Shown piece by piece: positions 56,601 to 63,313 of a stretch of 64,000 bases of DNA. The stretch's first letter is position 1; each line of letters starts with the position of its first letter. The position numbers and the translations under genes were made by a program. The notes beneath the pieces were generated by a model. It ran no database searches, was not told where the DNA came from, and worked only from the letters and a program-made list of their open reading frames with translations. Source of the DNA: Kordia algicida (GTDB lineage Bacteria; Bacteroidota; Bacteroidia; Flavobacteriales; Flavobacteriaceae); NCBI RefSeq assembly GCF_051013375.1, contig NZ_CP142125.1. One strand, 5' to 3'.

Positions 56601-57915
56601 CATTAACTACTCTGAAAACAATGGTAAAGTTTTACCAGGATATACACCTTCTATCGGATTCATTGGAACCTTAAAACCTTCTGTCGGATTCGTATTTGGT
56701 AGTCAAGCAGATGTGAGATACGAAGCGGCACGTAGAGGTTATTTGACAGAATTTACAGAATTTAACCAACAATTTACGCAAGTTCATAACAAAAACTTAG
56801 ACATAACGGCGCAGGTAGAACCAATGAGAGATTTAAAAATTGACGTAGTTGCCAATCGTAACTATTCAGAAAATTTCTCAGAACAATTCAACGTTCAAAA
56901 TGGGGAATACATTTCACTATCGCCAAATGGTGCAGGAAATACCTTTGGAAACTTTGGAATTTCTACCTTACTCTTAAGAACGGCATTCCAGCAAAGTGAT
57001 GAAAACAGATCTGTAACCTTTGAACAATTTGAAGAAAATAGGCAAATTATTGCACGTCGTTTGGCAGTTTCAAACGGACAACCGCTAACAGATACAGATG
57101 GTGACGGTTTCCCAGATGGTTACGGAAAAACAAACCAAGCCGTATTGTTGCCAGCATTCTTGGCAGCATATACAGGAACGGATGCTAACGACATCAAACT
57201 TGGTGCTTTTAGAGATGTGCCAATTCCAAACTGGACCATAAAATACACAGGTTTGATGCGATTAAAATGGTTCAAAAAACGTTTCAAGCGTTTCTCATTA
57301 TCTCACGGATATCGTTCAAGTTATACCATCAACTCGTTCAGAAATAATTTAGATTACGATGCGGCGAATCCATTTGCAGATACAAACGTAGATCAAGGAG
57401 GAAACTTCCACAATCAAAATATCTTCTCTAACATCAACTTGGTGGAGCAATTCAATCCATTAATTAGAATTGATTTTGAAATGAAAAACTCTATCAAAAT
57501 CTTAGCAGAAGTAAAGCGTGATCGTGCATTGTCTTTAAGTTTTGATAATAACTTATTGACAGAAGTTTCAGGAAACGAATACATCATGGGATTAGGATAT
57601 CGTTTCAAAGACGTTCGAATAGATACGCGAATTGCAGGAAAGAAAACCACACTCAAAGGTGACTTAAACCTAAAAGCAGATTTATCATTAAGAGATAACA
57701 TCACCATTATTAGAAGTCTAGATTTATTCAACAATCAAGTAACTGCGGGACAAACGTTATGGTCATTAAAATTCACAGCAGATTATGCGCTTAGTAGAAA
57801 CCTAACAGCGCTATTCTACTACGATCATACATTCTCAAAATTTGCAGTCTCTACGGCGTTTCCACAAACAACCATTAGATCGGGAATTACACTGCGATAC
57901 AATTTTGGAAATTAA
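50653..57915 (+). CDS. sprA: SprA/Sov, type IX secretion outer-membrane translocon and gliding motility protein
   Basis: A 2,420-residue outer-membrane protein, the largest gene in the window. A signal peptide ends in TTILTAQ. The length, the repeated aromatic strand pattern, and segments such as LRLAELENRGGWAAVGSLDA and FVGSVKRININYSENNGKVL-type strands fit SprA, which forms a giant 36-stranded barrel and exports proteins with type IX C-terminal signals to the surface. The start codon is TTG at 50653, 5 bases after ruvA; no ATG is near. The C-terminal strand ends in IRSGITLRYNFGN. The frame is intact over 7.2 kb. Confidence 0.95.
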   Translation: MKKNTNLITKYFKNTLAVFALLFTTILTAQEPTTQPQDTTKTQTGYAIGKIKLKDPSSIVSKYTYDPKIDRYIYTQTVGEYDIRYPLILTPQQYRELLLKESMKGYFKEKLDAIDGKKDGSKDAQKNLLPIWEINSNFFETIFGGNTIEVIPQGSVAMDLGVRFQKNDNPALSPRNRSNLSFDFDQRISLSLLGKVGERLKINANYDTESTFDFQNQIKLEYTPTEDDILQKIEIGNVSMPLNSSLITGAQSLFGVKTQLQFGKTRITGVFSEQRSQTRTITAQGGGTIEEFALFALDYDEDRHFFLSQYFRDRYNVALENYPFVNTPVEITRVEVWVTNRSAQTQNVRNIVGLQDLGEADPNKTRINQPPTPAPPGFFNSADPNAFPDNENNDYNPEGIGTANSVLTDDIRDVATIQNGFPATINAQQGFDYVYLENARKLNENEYKVHTKLGYISLNQRLSNDEVLAVAFQYTANGQVYQVGEFANGGIDATQVTNTDTNGNPTQIDNQNLVVKLLKSAITEVNDPIWDLMMKNIYSTDAYQLSPEDFRLNILYTDPSPVNYITAVDGGPALPTDVADEILLKVFNLDRLDIYQNPQAGGDGFFDYYPGLTVDQEFGRIIFTTVEPFGEFLFEKLRNAASEDYDTPANYNANQTRYVYRSMYTETKAGALDDADLNKFQLKGRYKSQGGDGIPLGAFNVPRGSVVVTAGGRVLQEGIDYTVNYQLGRVQILDEALKASNTPIDVSVENNSLFGQQNKRFTGINVEHQFNDNFLIGATYLNLNERPITQKANYGAEPVNNSIFGFNGNYSTEVPFLTRLVNKLPNVDTDVASNVSVRGEFAYLLPGSPKNADFEGEATAYVDDFEGAQSTIDIKSPLGWFLASTPGTQGDVLGDNLGGQFGNDDLQYGFNRAKLAWYTIDPVFYGNQAPGEIGPEDISTNETRRIFVDEIFPQTDIARGQTTIQNTLDLAYYPGERGPYNNNPNFTGQPNEESWGGIMRPVTTTNFEQANVEYIQFWVLDPFSDETGTPIPGSGELVLNIGNISEDVLKDGRKQYENGLPEADAVNPLTTDTAWGEVPQTQSLVYAFDADDANRTAQDIGLDGLDDDEEGAKYTNYATEADPAADNYQYFLNANGDVLNRYKNYNGTQGNSPIAVTDTNRGSTTVPDVEDINRDQTMNTIDNYYQFRIPLQAGLGTASQTYITDVREVQGLETPDGGSVNARWIQFKIPISEFHKSPDANVTPDEKIPLNDLRSIRFIRMYMTGFSEPTVLRFATLDLIRGDWRRYNLTLQDNGDDPQDGADANTQFDVNTVNIEENANKTPIGYVVPPGVVREQLNNNNTVIRQNEQSLAMSICDLESGDSRGVFKNIDIDLRQYKNLKMFVHAESLAGQTQQLADQQAVAFLRFGNDFTQNYYQVEIPLNVTLDNESSPEDVWKNEFDIPLALLTRIKAANFNNVSGATEVAYYNENAEPIANQFDPYGTDERMRIAIIGNPTIGRVRSLMVGVKNSTATGLDATDTPIGGIPICGEFWFNELRLAELENRGGWAAVGSLDANLADFATVSATGRISTVGFGNIEQSPNERSREDVKQYDVVTNISLGQLLPKKWGIKIPFNYSVGEEIITPEFDPFYQDIRLEDRLDLAETQAEKDRITEEAIDYTKRKSINFIGVRKERGAEQKARFYDVENFTLSYSYNETEHHDYEIKSLRDQNVRAGMDYNFNFQPKSIEPFKKNDSLFTGRYWKWLKDFNFNPLPTSISLNSNITRSFNDQIYRDPLLPDADTDNLPRLQQRNFLFDWSYAINYNLTNSLRFNFTASNNNIVNNYFDENGDIDVDFGIWDGFWDIGDPNTHTQSLQLTYDLPLNKIPTFSFLNATYSYTGDFNWQRGSDVLREVSGERLNTIQNANTHNINVSLDMTKFYKYIGFVRKRKGNRKTNLRGGRPGVPGKDNATANQDKKKTSNKASVGTKIFNTLVDVVGSVKRININYSENNGKVLPGYTPSIGFIGTLKPSVGFVFGSQADVRYEAARRGYLTEFTEFNQQFTQVHNKNLDITAQVEPMRDLKIDVVANRNYSENFSEQFNVQNGEYISLSPNGAGNTFGNFGISTLLLRTAFQQSDENRSVTFEQFEENRQIIARRLAVSNGQPLTDTDGDGFPDGYGKTNQAVLLPAFLAAYTGTDANDIKLGAFRDVPIPNWTIKYTGLMRLKWFKKRFKRFSLSHGYRSSYTINSFRNNLDYDAANPFADTNVDQGGNFHNQNIFSNINLVEQFNPLIRIDFEMKNSIKILAEVKRDRALSLSFDNNLLTEVSGNEYIMGLGYRFKDVRIDTRIAGKKTTLKGDLNLKADLSLRDNITIIRSLDLFNNQVTAGQTLWSLKFTADYALSRNLTALFYYDHTFSKFAVSTAFPQTTIRSGITLRYNFGN

Positions 57916-57927
57916 CAATAATTGAGG

Positions 57928-57958
57928 TTGAAAACTTAAACAGAAAGAATTACATTTG
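57928..57958 (+). promoter_or_regulatory. Promoter of gcvH
   Basis: TTG (57928-57930), 20 bases, then TACATTTG (57951-57958) fits the Bacteroidetes promoter. It lies 31 bases before the ATG, in the short gap after sprA. Confidence 0.72.
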
Positions 57959-57989
57959 TTCAAATAATAACACTTAATAACACACGATA

Positions 57990-58370
57990 ATGAACATACC
58001 AGAGAACTTAAAATATACAAAAGACCACGAATGGGTAACCATTGAAGATGATGTTGCTACGGTTGGAATTACTGATTTCGCTCAAGGCGAATTGGGAGAC
58101 ATTGTATATGTTGATGTTGACACTTTAGATGAAGAAGTTGATAAAGACGAAGTTTTTGGAACCGTAGAAGCTGTAAAAACGGTATCTGACTTATTCATGC
58201 CACTTACGGGAGAAGTGATTGAGTTGAATGAAAAGTTGGAAGACGATCCAGAATTAGTAAACAAAGATCCGTATGGCGAAGGTTGGATGATTAAAATTGC
58301 GATCAAAGATTCTTCAGAAATTGACGATTTATTAGACTTTGAAGCCTATAAAGAGCTTGTTGGTGCGTAA
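57990..58370 (+). CDS. gcvH: Glycine cleavage system H protein
   Basis: A 126-residue lipoyl carrier of the glycine cleavage system. The lipoylated lysine lies in GTVEAVKTVSDLFMP (Lys63). The N-terminal LKYTKDHEWVTIEDDVATVG and the C-terminal NKDPYGEGWMIKI are typical. It shuttles the aminomethyl group between the P, T and L proteins, whose genes are not here. It has its own promoter, and its end overlaps the VanZ-like gene. Confidence 0.97.
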   Translation: MNIPENLKYTKDHEWVTIEDDVATVGITDFAQGELGDIVYVDVDTLDEEVDKDEVFGTVEAVKTVSDLFMPLTGEVIELNEKLEDDPELVNKDPYGEGWMIKIAIKDSSEIDDLLDFEAYKELVGA

Positions 58371-58755
58371 ATACATATTCTCCTTTGCAGCAATTGCTTG
58401 GGTAATAGTCATTACTATATTGAGTTTAATGTCGCTAGAAGGTGTGCCAAAACTTGGCTTTTCTTTTGCAGATAAACTAGCGCATGCATTGGTATACTTT
58501 GTATTTACTATACTTTGGTTTTTAGCCTTTTCAAAAGGAATAACCAATACAATTCTAAAAAATAATGCAATCGTAGCAAGTGCTATTTTTGCGATTATAT
58601 ACGGTATTTGTGTCGAAATCATGCAAGAAACATTAGTCACCAACCGACAAGGAGATTGGCAAGATGTACTAGCAAATACAACTGGCACAATACTTGCAAT
58701 ATTTCTCATAAAATGGTTTATTGCAAACAATAGAAAGTTAAAAACACAGAATTAA
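58363..58755 (+). CDS. VanZ family membrane protein
   Basis: About 130 residues with four hydrophobic helices. The VanZ-like signature is visible: SFADKLAHALVYFVFTILWF, then IYGICVEIMQ and NRQGDWQDVLANTTGTIL. VanZ itself gives low-level teicoplanin resistance; most relatives have no known role. No ATG is close to the start. GTG at 58363 (VRKYIFSFAAIAW) is chosen, but TTG at 58339, 58357 or 58360 is possible. It overlaps the gcvH stop and is likely cotranscribed with it. Confidence 0.85.
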   Translation: MRKYIFSFAAIAWVIVITILSLMSLEGVPKLGFSFADKLAHALVYFVFTILWFLAFSKGITNTILKNNAIVASAIFAIIYGICVEIMQETLVTNRQGDWQDVLANTTGTILAIFLIKWFIANNRKLKTQN

Positions 58756-58809
58756 TTGTTTTTTCTGCTAATAAATAATTAAATTAGCAACCATTAAAAC
58801 TATATTATT

Positions 58810-59526
58810 ATGGAAGCAAAAAAGAATCCAGATGTTGATTTAAGGAAAAATAGTCTTTTCTATCTTGCCCTTGGTCTAGCATTAGTGACATTTCTTATCT
58901 GGCAAGGTATGGAGTGGACAGCTTACGATGAAGTAGCAAAAGAAGAAGTTGTTGACATGATCGAAGACGACGATGAGGAAATGATTATGACACAACAATT
59001 GCAACAACCGCCACCACCGCCACCGCCACCAGCTCCGGAAATAATCGAAGTTGTGGAAGATGAAGAAGAAGTGGAAGAAACAGTAATTGAATCTACTGAA
59101 ACAACTGAAGAAGAAGTAATTCAAGAAGTTGAAACTGTTGAAGTTGTTGAAGAAGAAGAAATTATTGAAGATGTACCTTTCTCAGTAATTGAAGATGCAC
59201 CAATTTTCCCAGGTTGTGAAAAATACAGCAGCAAAAAGGAACGTAAAAAGTGTATGTCTGAAAAAGTACAAAAACACGTAAACAAAAAATTTAATACAGA
59301 ACTTGCTTCTGACTTAGATTTAGAAGGTGTGCAAAAAATCTTCGTAGTATTTAAGATTGATAGATCAGGAAATATTACAGATGTTCGTTCAAGAGCACCG
59401 CACCCAAGATTAGCAAAAGAAGCTGAAAAGGTAATTAAAAGTTTACCTAAAATGAAGCCAGGAAAGCAAAGAGGAAAGCCAGTAGGTGTAAACTACACGT
59501 TACCAATTGTCTTCAAAGTACAGTAA
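58810..59526 (+). CDS. Energy transducer TonB-like protein, first copy
   Basis: A 238-residue protein with one N-terminal membrane helix (LFYLALGLALVTFLIWQG), a periplasmic stretch with PPPPPPPPAPEI and many Glu and Val residues (about 60-120), and a TonB C-terminal domain (about 125-238). The domain has IFPGCEKYSSKKERKKCMSE with two cysteines, then VFKIDRSGNITDVRSRAPHP and YTLPIVFKV. It would carry proton-motive energy to TonB-dependent receptors. A close paralogue follows after a terminator. Confidence 0.92.
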   Translation: MEAKKNPDVDLRKNSLFYLALGLALVTFLIWQGMEWTAYDEVAKEEVVDMIEDDDEEMIMTQQLQQPPPPPPPPAPEIIEVVEDEEEVEETVIESTETTEEEVIQEVETVEVVEEEEIIEDVPFSVIEDAPIFPGCEKYSSKKERKKCMSEKVQKHVNKKFNTELASDLDLEGVQKIFVVFKIDRSGNITDVRSRAPHPRLAKEAEKVIKSLPKMKPGKQRGKPVGVNYTLPIVFKVQ

Positions 59527-59556
59527 GAAAGCTAAAAAATATACAAAATATAAGGA

Positions 59557-59590
59557 AAAGCCTGAGTAATTTACTCAGGCTTTCTTTTTT
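59557..59590 (+). terminator. Terminator after the first tonB-like gene
   Basis: GCCTGAGTAA pairs with TTACTCAGGC around one base and is followed by TTTCTTTTTT. Confidence 0.88.
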
Positions 59591-59642
59591 GGTACGTTTC
59601 TTGTGACTTAACAGAACATTAACATTATTAAAACCGATTAAT

Positions 59643-60446
59643 ATGAAAAATGTCAATCACACAGAAAATGTGAACGCAAATGGTGTACAAGAAAGTCACC
59701 TAGCAAGAAAGAACGATTTAAAAGTTCAAAAAAATCCATTACTACGATTCTCAGTGAGTCTCGCACTGAGTTTATTTATTGTCTACACAATCTTTCAGAT
59801 TCAAACACCAAAAGAAGCTGAGCTAGCAAACGATGTAACGGTCATTCAAGATGATGCGTACTATATGCCAGCTTTTACAGCAGAGGTAATTAAGGTTAAA
59901 GAACCAAAACCTGAGCCAATTGTAAAGCCAACATTAATTATCGATAAGATAAAACCTGTTGACGACGAAACTAAAATCAAAGATCAGGTGTTAAAAACAT
60001 CAGAAGATCCTGTAGAAGTTTCAGATAAGTTTGATCCAAACTCAGTAAATGTAATTGATGAGCCTACTGACGATCCCGTAGATTTAGAAGTTCCTTTCGC
60101 TTTTGTTGAAGACGCACCAATTTTTCCTGGTTGTGAAAAATATAAAAGTAAAAAAGAACAGAAAAAATGTATGTCTGAAAAAATTCAAAAACACGTAAAC
60201 AAAAAATTCAATACTAGAATTGCAGAAGATGTTGGGTTAGAAGAAGGTGTAAAGCGAATCAATGTATTATTTACCATTGATGAAAACGGAAACGTAATCG
60301 GAATCCAATCAAGAGCGCCACATCCAAAACTACAAAAAGAAGCAGAACGTGTCGTACGTTTATTGCCAAAAATGACACCAGGAAAGCAAAGAAATCAAAA
60401 TGTAAAGGTAAAATATACGTTGCCGATTATCTTTAGAGTAGATTAA
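59643..60446 (+). CDS. Energy transducer TonB-like protein, second copy
   Basis: A 267-residue paralogue of the gene before it. The C-terminal domain (about 155-267) is nearly the same (IFPGCEKYKSKKEQKKCMSE; RAPHPKLQKEAERVVRLLPK), while the N-terminus differs: a 45-residue cytoplasmic part (MKNVNHTENVNANG), a helix near 50-68, and a Pro/Lys linker (VKEPKPEPIVKPT). The changed linker and N-terminus suggest another partner, perhaps another ExbB/ExbD pair. It has its own terminator. It comes from tandem duplication. Confidence 0.92.
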   Translation: MKNVNHTENVNANGVQESHLARKNDLKVQKNPLLRFSVSLALSLFIVYTIFQIQTPKEAELANDVTVIQDDAYYMPAFTAEVIKVKEPKPEPIVKPTLIIDKIKPVDDETKIKDQVLKTSEDPVEVSDKFDPNSVNVIDEPTDDPVDLEVPFAFVEDAPIFPGCEKYKSKKEQKKCMSEKIQKHVNKKFNTRIAEDVGLEEGVKRINVLFTIDENGNVIGIQSRAPHPKLQKEAERVVRLLPKMTPGKQRNQNVKVKYTLPIIFRVD

Positions 60447-60478
60447 TTTCTAAACAGGGAACATAAGATATAAAAAAA

Positions 60479-60508
60479 GGAAAACCGAGTTATTCACTCG
60501 GTTTTTTA
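60479..60508 (+). terminator. Terminator after the second tonB-like gene
   Basis: AAAACCGAGT pairs with ACTCGGTTTT around TATTC and is followed by TT. Confidence 0.85.
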
Positions 60509-60557
60509 GGTATACTTTCTGTGACATATCATTACATTAACATTAAAACCGATTATT

Positions 60558-60671
60558 ATGAAAAATGTCAACTTAAAGCCTTTTGTAAATGTTACCAAGA
60601 CTTACAAAGGTCATTTAATCAGAAAGTATGCTACAAAAGTACGAAAAACAAACGTACTCCGCTTTCATTAA
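60558..60671 (+). pseudogene. Truncated third copy of the tonB-like gene (N-terminus only)
   Basis: A 37-residue frame that lines up without gaps to the first 37 residues of the second tonB-like protein: MKNVN, then VN at 10-11, HL at 19-20, RK at 22-23, KV at 27-28, K at 30 and LRF at 34-36 are the same. The upstream bases ATTAACATTAAAACCGATTA and the start ATGAAAAATGTCAA are repeated too. The stop falls just where the membrane helix should begin, and no TonB domain follows. It looks like the remnant of another duplication, though it could still be translated as a small basic peptide. Confidence 0.62.
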
Positions 60672-60889
60672 GTTGAATTAATACGTTTTATCGTTATATA
60701 TTTACTTTTTTAAGGTAAAAAACAATCATTTTACATACATACTATCTTAATATAACGAAAAAAGCACTTTAAAATTTGCTTAAAAATGTTAAAAATGAGT
60801 TTCATTTTTAAAAAACAGTCATCATAAGTAGCGGAATGAATCAGTTTTTATGAAAATATAGTATCTTTCGCATTCATAAATCCTCAAAT

Positions 60890-63001
60890 ATGCAACGACT
60901 CAAAACGTCTACTTTCCTACTTTTATTTTTTACGTTTCAAATAACGATTGCTCAAACGTTGAGTAGCGATTATGAAAAATATCCTGTATTTCCTGAATGC
61001 GAAAATGTTGCCATAGATGATTTAGAAAATTGTTTCAATACTACACTGAGAACATTCGTCAGTAATAATTTTAAACAACCTGAAATTATCAGTAAAGAAA
61101 ATTACAAAGGTGATTTTGTAGTCTTGTTTGAAGTAACTAAAGAAGGGAAATTTAAAGTTTTGTATGTAGATGCAGTTTACGAAGAAATAAAAACAGAAAT
61201 CAAACGTGTTTTTGGGTTATTACCAACCATTACGCCACCAACATATAGTAGCAAACCAGCTTACATGCAGTTTACTTTAAAACTGGGAATTCCTTTGGGA
61301 AGTTTGGAAACAATAGAAAACCCAAAAACGCTTGAAGAAAAAGAAAATGAACTTGAAGTTGCTGCAAAAAAGGAATTTGAAGCGGTAAATAAAGAGCTTG
61401 AACCGTATGAAGACGATTTGTACAAAAGTAACTTGAACATTCCGTTTTCGCACGATATGTATTCGTATTTCGATCGACAAGTAAATTTGGTAGGAACCAA
61501 CAGTCATACAGCGTCAAAACCTTTTTTATACAACACTGTTTCTAAATATTACGATTTCAATGCGCAACAGTCAAAACTCAAAAAAGACGCTGCTACTTGG
61601 CTTGGTCGCAAACTCTGGAACGAACACATGGTAACGGTAAAAGGAAAAAACTATTGGTTTGTGTTAGATCCGATTGTCGATTTGCAACTTGGAAAAAACA
61701 CAGGTGGCGAAGTCGATTATACATACAATAATACTAGAGGAGTTCAAGTACAAGGAGGATTGGGCAAAGGATTAAATTTTTCGGCAACAGTATTTGAAAG
61801 TCAAGGACGATTTGCAGATTACTTTAACAGATATGCAGAAAGTATTAGACCTGCTGGTGGAAATCCAGCGATCATTCCTGGACGTGGAATTGCCAAAGAA
61901 TTTAAAGAAGATGCGTACGATTATCCAGTGGCAGAAGGTTATATTTCGTATGCGCCAAACGAAACCTTCAACATGCAATTAGGACACGGAAAGAATTTTA
62001 TTGGAGATGGTTATCGTTCCTTGTTTGTTAGTGATGCAACCAGTCCGTATCCTTTCTTCAAACTAAACACATCTTTCTGGAAAATAAAATATACCAACAC
62101 GTGGATGTGGTTGCGTGATGTACGCCCTGAAGTCACGGAAGATGGCGCATTCTTAACAAAATACATTGCGAATCATTATTTAAGTTGGAATGTCTCCAAA
62201 AAACTAAATATTGGACTTTTTGAATCGGTTATTTGGAAAAATGACAACAATCGCGGATTTGATTTCAACTATATCAATCCAGTGATTTTTTACAGAGCTA
62301 TCGAGTTTTCTACGGGTTCACGATCGGGAAATGCCATTGTTGGACTGAGTTCAAAATACAAATGGAATGACAATGTAAATTTCTACGGACAGTTTATTTT
62401 GGATGAATTTTCGTTAAATGATATCAAAGCAGGCAATCAAAGTTGGAAAAATAAATTTGGTTTTCAGTTGGGCGCAAAATATTACAACGCATTCAAAGTG
62501 AAAAATTTATTCTTGCAATTTGAATACAATCAAGTGCGTCCATACACATATTCGCACAACATCGTAGCTACAAATTACGGACATAATAATCAGTCATTAG
62601 CACATTTATGGGGTGCAAACTTTCGTGAAGTGATCGGAATAGCGCGTTATAACTACAATCGTTGGTACGGAAGCGCAAAACTCATTTACGGACAAAGAGG
62701 TTTGGATTTTGATCCAACTATCGACAATACTAGCTACGGAAGCAATATTTATCTTGATAATGACAACCGAAGTGGCGATACTGGCGTTGAATTATTGCAA
62801 GGAAACAAAACAAATGTACTTATTGGTGATGTAAACGTAGGATACCTTATCAATCCAAAAACCAACCTAAAAATCTTTGCAAATGTTACTTATAGGAGCT
62901 TTAATCCTGAAGCAGATACCTTAATAGACTTTAAAGAAAATACAACTTGGTTTAATTTTGGAATCAGAACAGATATTTTTAACTGGTATTTTGATTTTTA
63001 A
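60890..63001 (+). CDS. remB: RemB-like gliding motility outer-membrane protein
   Basis: A 703-residue exported protein (signal peptide ending TFQITIAQ). Residues about 25-135 resemble the TonB C-terminal domain of the genes upstream: PVFPECENVAIDDLENC keeps the FPxCE...C pair, and VVLFEVTKEGKFKVLYVDA and PAYMQFTLKLGIP match its strands. The rest is a beta-barrel-like region with HTASKPFLYNTVSKYYDF, ESQGRFADYFNRYAESIRP and a C-terminal WFNFGIRTDIFNWYFDF. The whole agrees with my memory of RemB of Flavobacterium johnsoniae, which helps cells glide. The gene symbol is by resemblance only. Confidence 0.75.
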   Translation: MQRLKTSTFLLLFFTFQITIAQTLSSDYEKYPVFPECENVAIDDLENCFNTTLRTFVSNNFKQPEIISKENYKGDFVVLFEVTKEGKFKVLYVDAVYEEIKTEIKRVFGLLPTITPPTYSSKPAYMQFTLKLGIPLGSLETIENPKTLEEKENELEVAAKKEFEAVNKELEPYEDDLYKSNLNIPFSHDMYSYFDRQVNLVGTNSHTASKPFLYNTVSKYYDFNAQQSKLKKDAATWLGRKLWNEHMVTVKGKNYWFVLDPIVDLQLGKNTGGEVDYTYNNTRGVQVQGGLGKGLNFSATVFESQGRFADYFNRYAESIRPAGGNPAIIPGRGIAKEFKEDAYDYPVAEGYISYAPNETFNMQLGHGKNFIGDGYRSLFVSDATSPYPFFKLNTSFWKIKYTNTWMWLRDVRPEVTEDGAFLTKYIANHYLSWNVSKKLNIGLFESVIWKNDNNRGFDFNYINPVIFYRAIEFSTGSRSGNAIVGLSSKYKWNDNVNFYGQFILDEFSLNDIKAGNQSWKNKFGFQLGAKYYNAFKVKNLFLQFEYNQVRPYTYSHNIVATNYGHNNQSLAHLWGANFREVIGIARYNYNRWYGSAKLIYGQRGLDFDPTIDNTSYGSNIYLDNDNRSGDTGVELLQGNKTNVLIGDVNVGYLINPKTNLKIFANVTYRSFNPEADTLIDFKENTTWFNFGIRTDIFNWYFDF

Positions 63002-63066
63002 CAGTCATATTTAAATTTTTTTTAATAGATTTGTTAGATAGCCTCGATAATTATAACCCAAACCCA

Positions 63067-63088
63067 CAAGATATCTTACTATCTTGTT
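63067..63088. promoter_or_regulatory. Inverted repeat before the 67-residue membrane protein gene
   Basis: ACAAGATA and TATCTTGT form a perfect 8-bp inverted repeat around TCTTAC, 21 bases before the ATG at 63110. It could be an operator or an RNA hairpin. Confidence 0.4.
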
Positions 63089-63109
63089 TGCCCAAACCTA
63101 TTAGTAAAA

Positions 63110-63313
63110 ATGATTAAGCCGTTTTTCGTTTTTTTATTGATTATTCCCTTCATTTATTTAGGATACAAATCTCTCGATTTATCTGTTTATAAAAGAACCA
63201 GAGGTTCCAATTATATGATAAAAGAATACCCAGTGTTTCTACTGGGCTGTATATTTTTTGGAATAGCAGGAGTAATTGTTGTTAACTTCAAATATTTATT
63301 GAACTTTTTGTAG
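63110..63313 (+). CDS. Hypothetical small membrane protein, 67 residues
   Basis: I do not recognise it. It has two hydrophobic helices (about 4-19 and 44-60) joined by a basic and polar stretch (YKRTRGSNYMIKEYPVF). Proteins of this size and form are often subunits or regulators of membrane complexes, but nothing here says which. Its 3' end overlaps that of the convergent hydrolase gene by 18 bases. Confidence 0.6.
   Translation: MIKPFFVFLLIIPFIYLGYKSLDLSVYKRTRGSNYMIKEYPVFLLGCIFFGIAGVIVVNFKYLLNFL

Noticed and set aside
60472..60889. A third complete tonB-like gene
   Set aside because: Only the first 37 codons are present; no TonB domain follows in any frame before the RemB-like gene.
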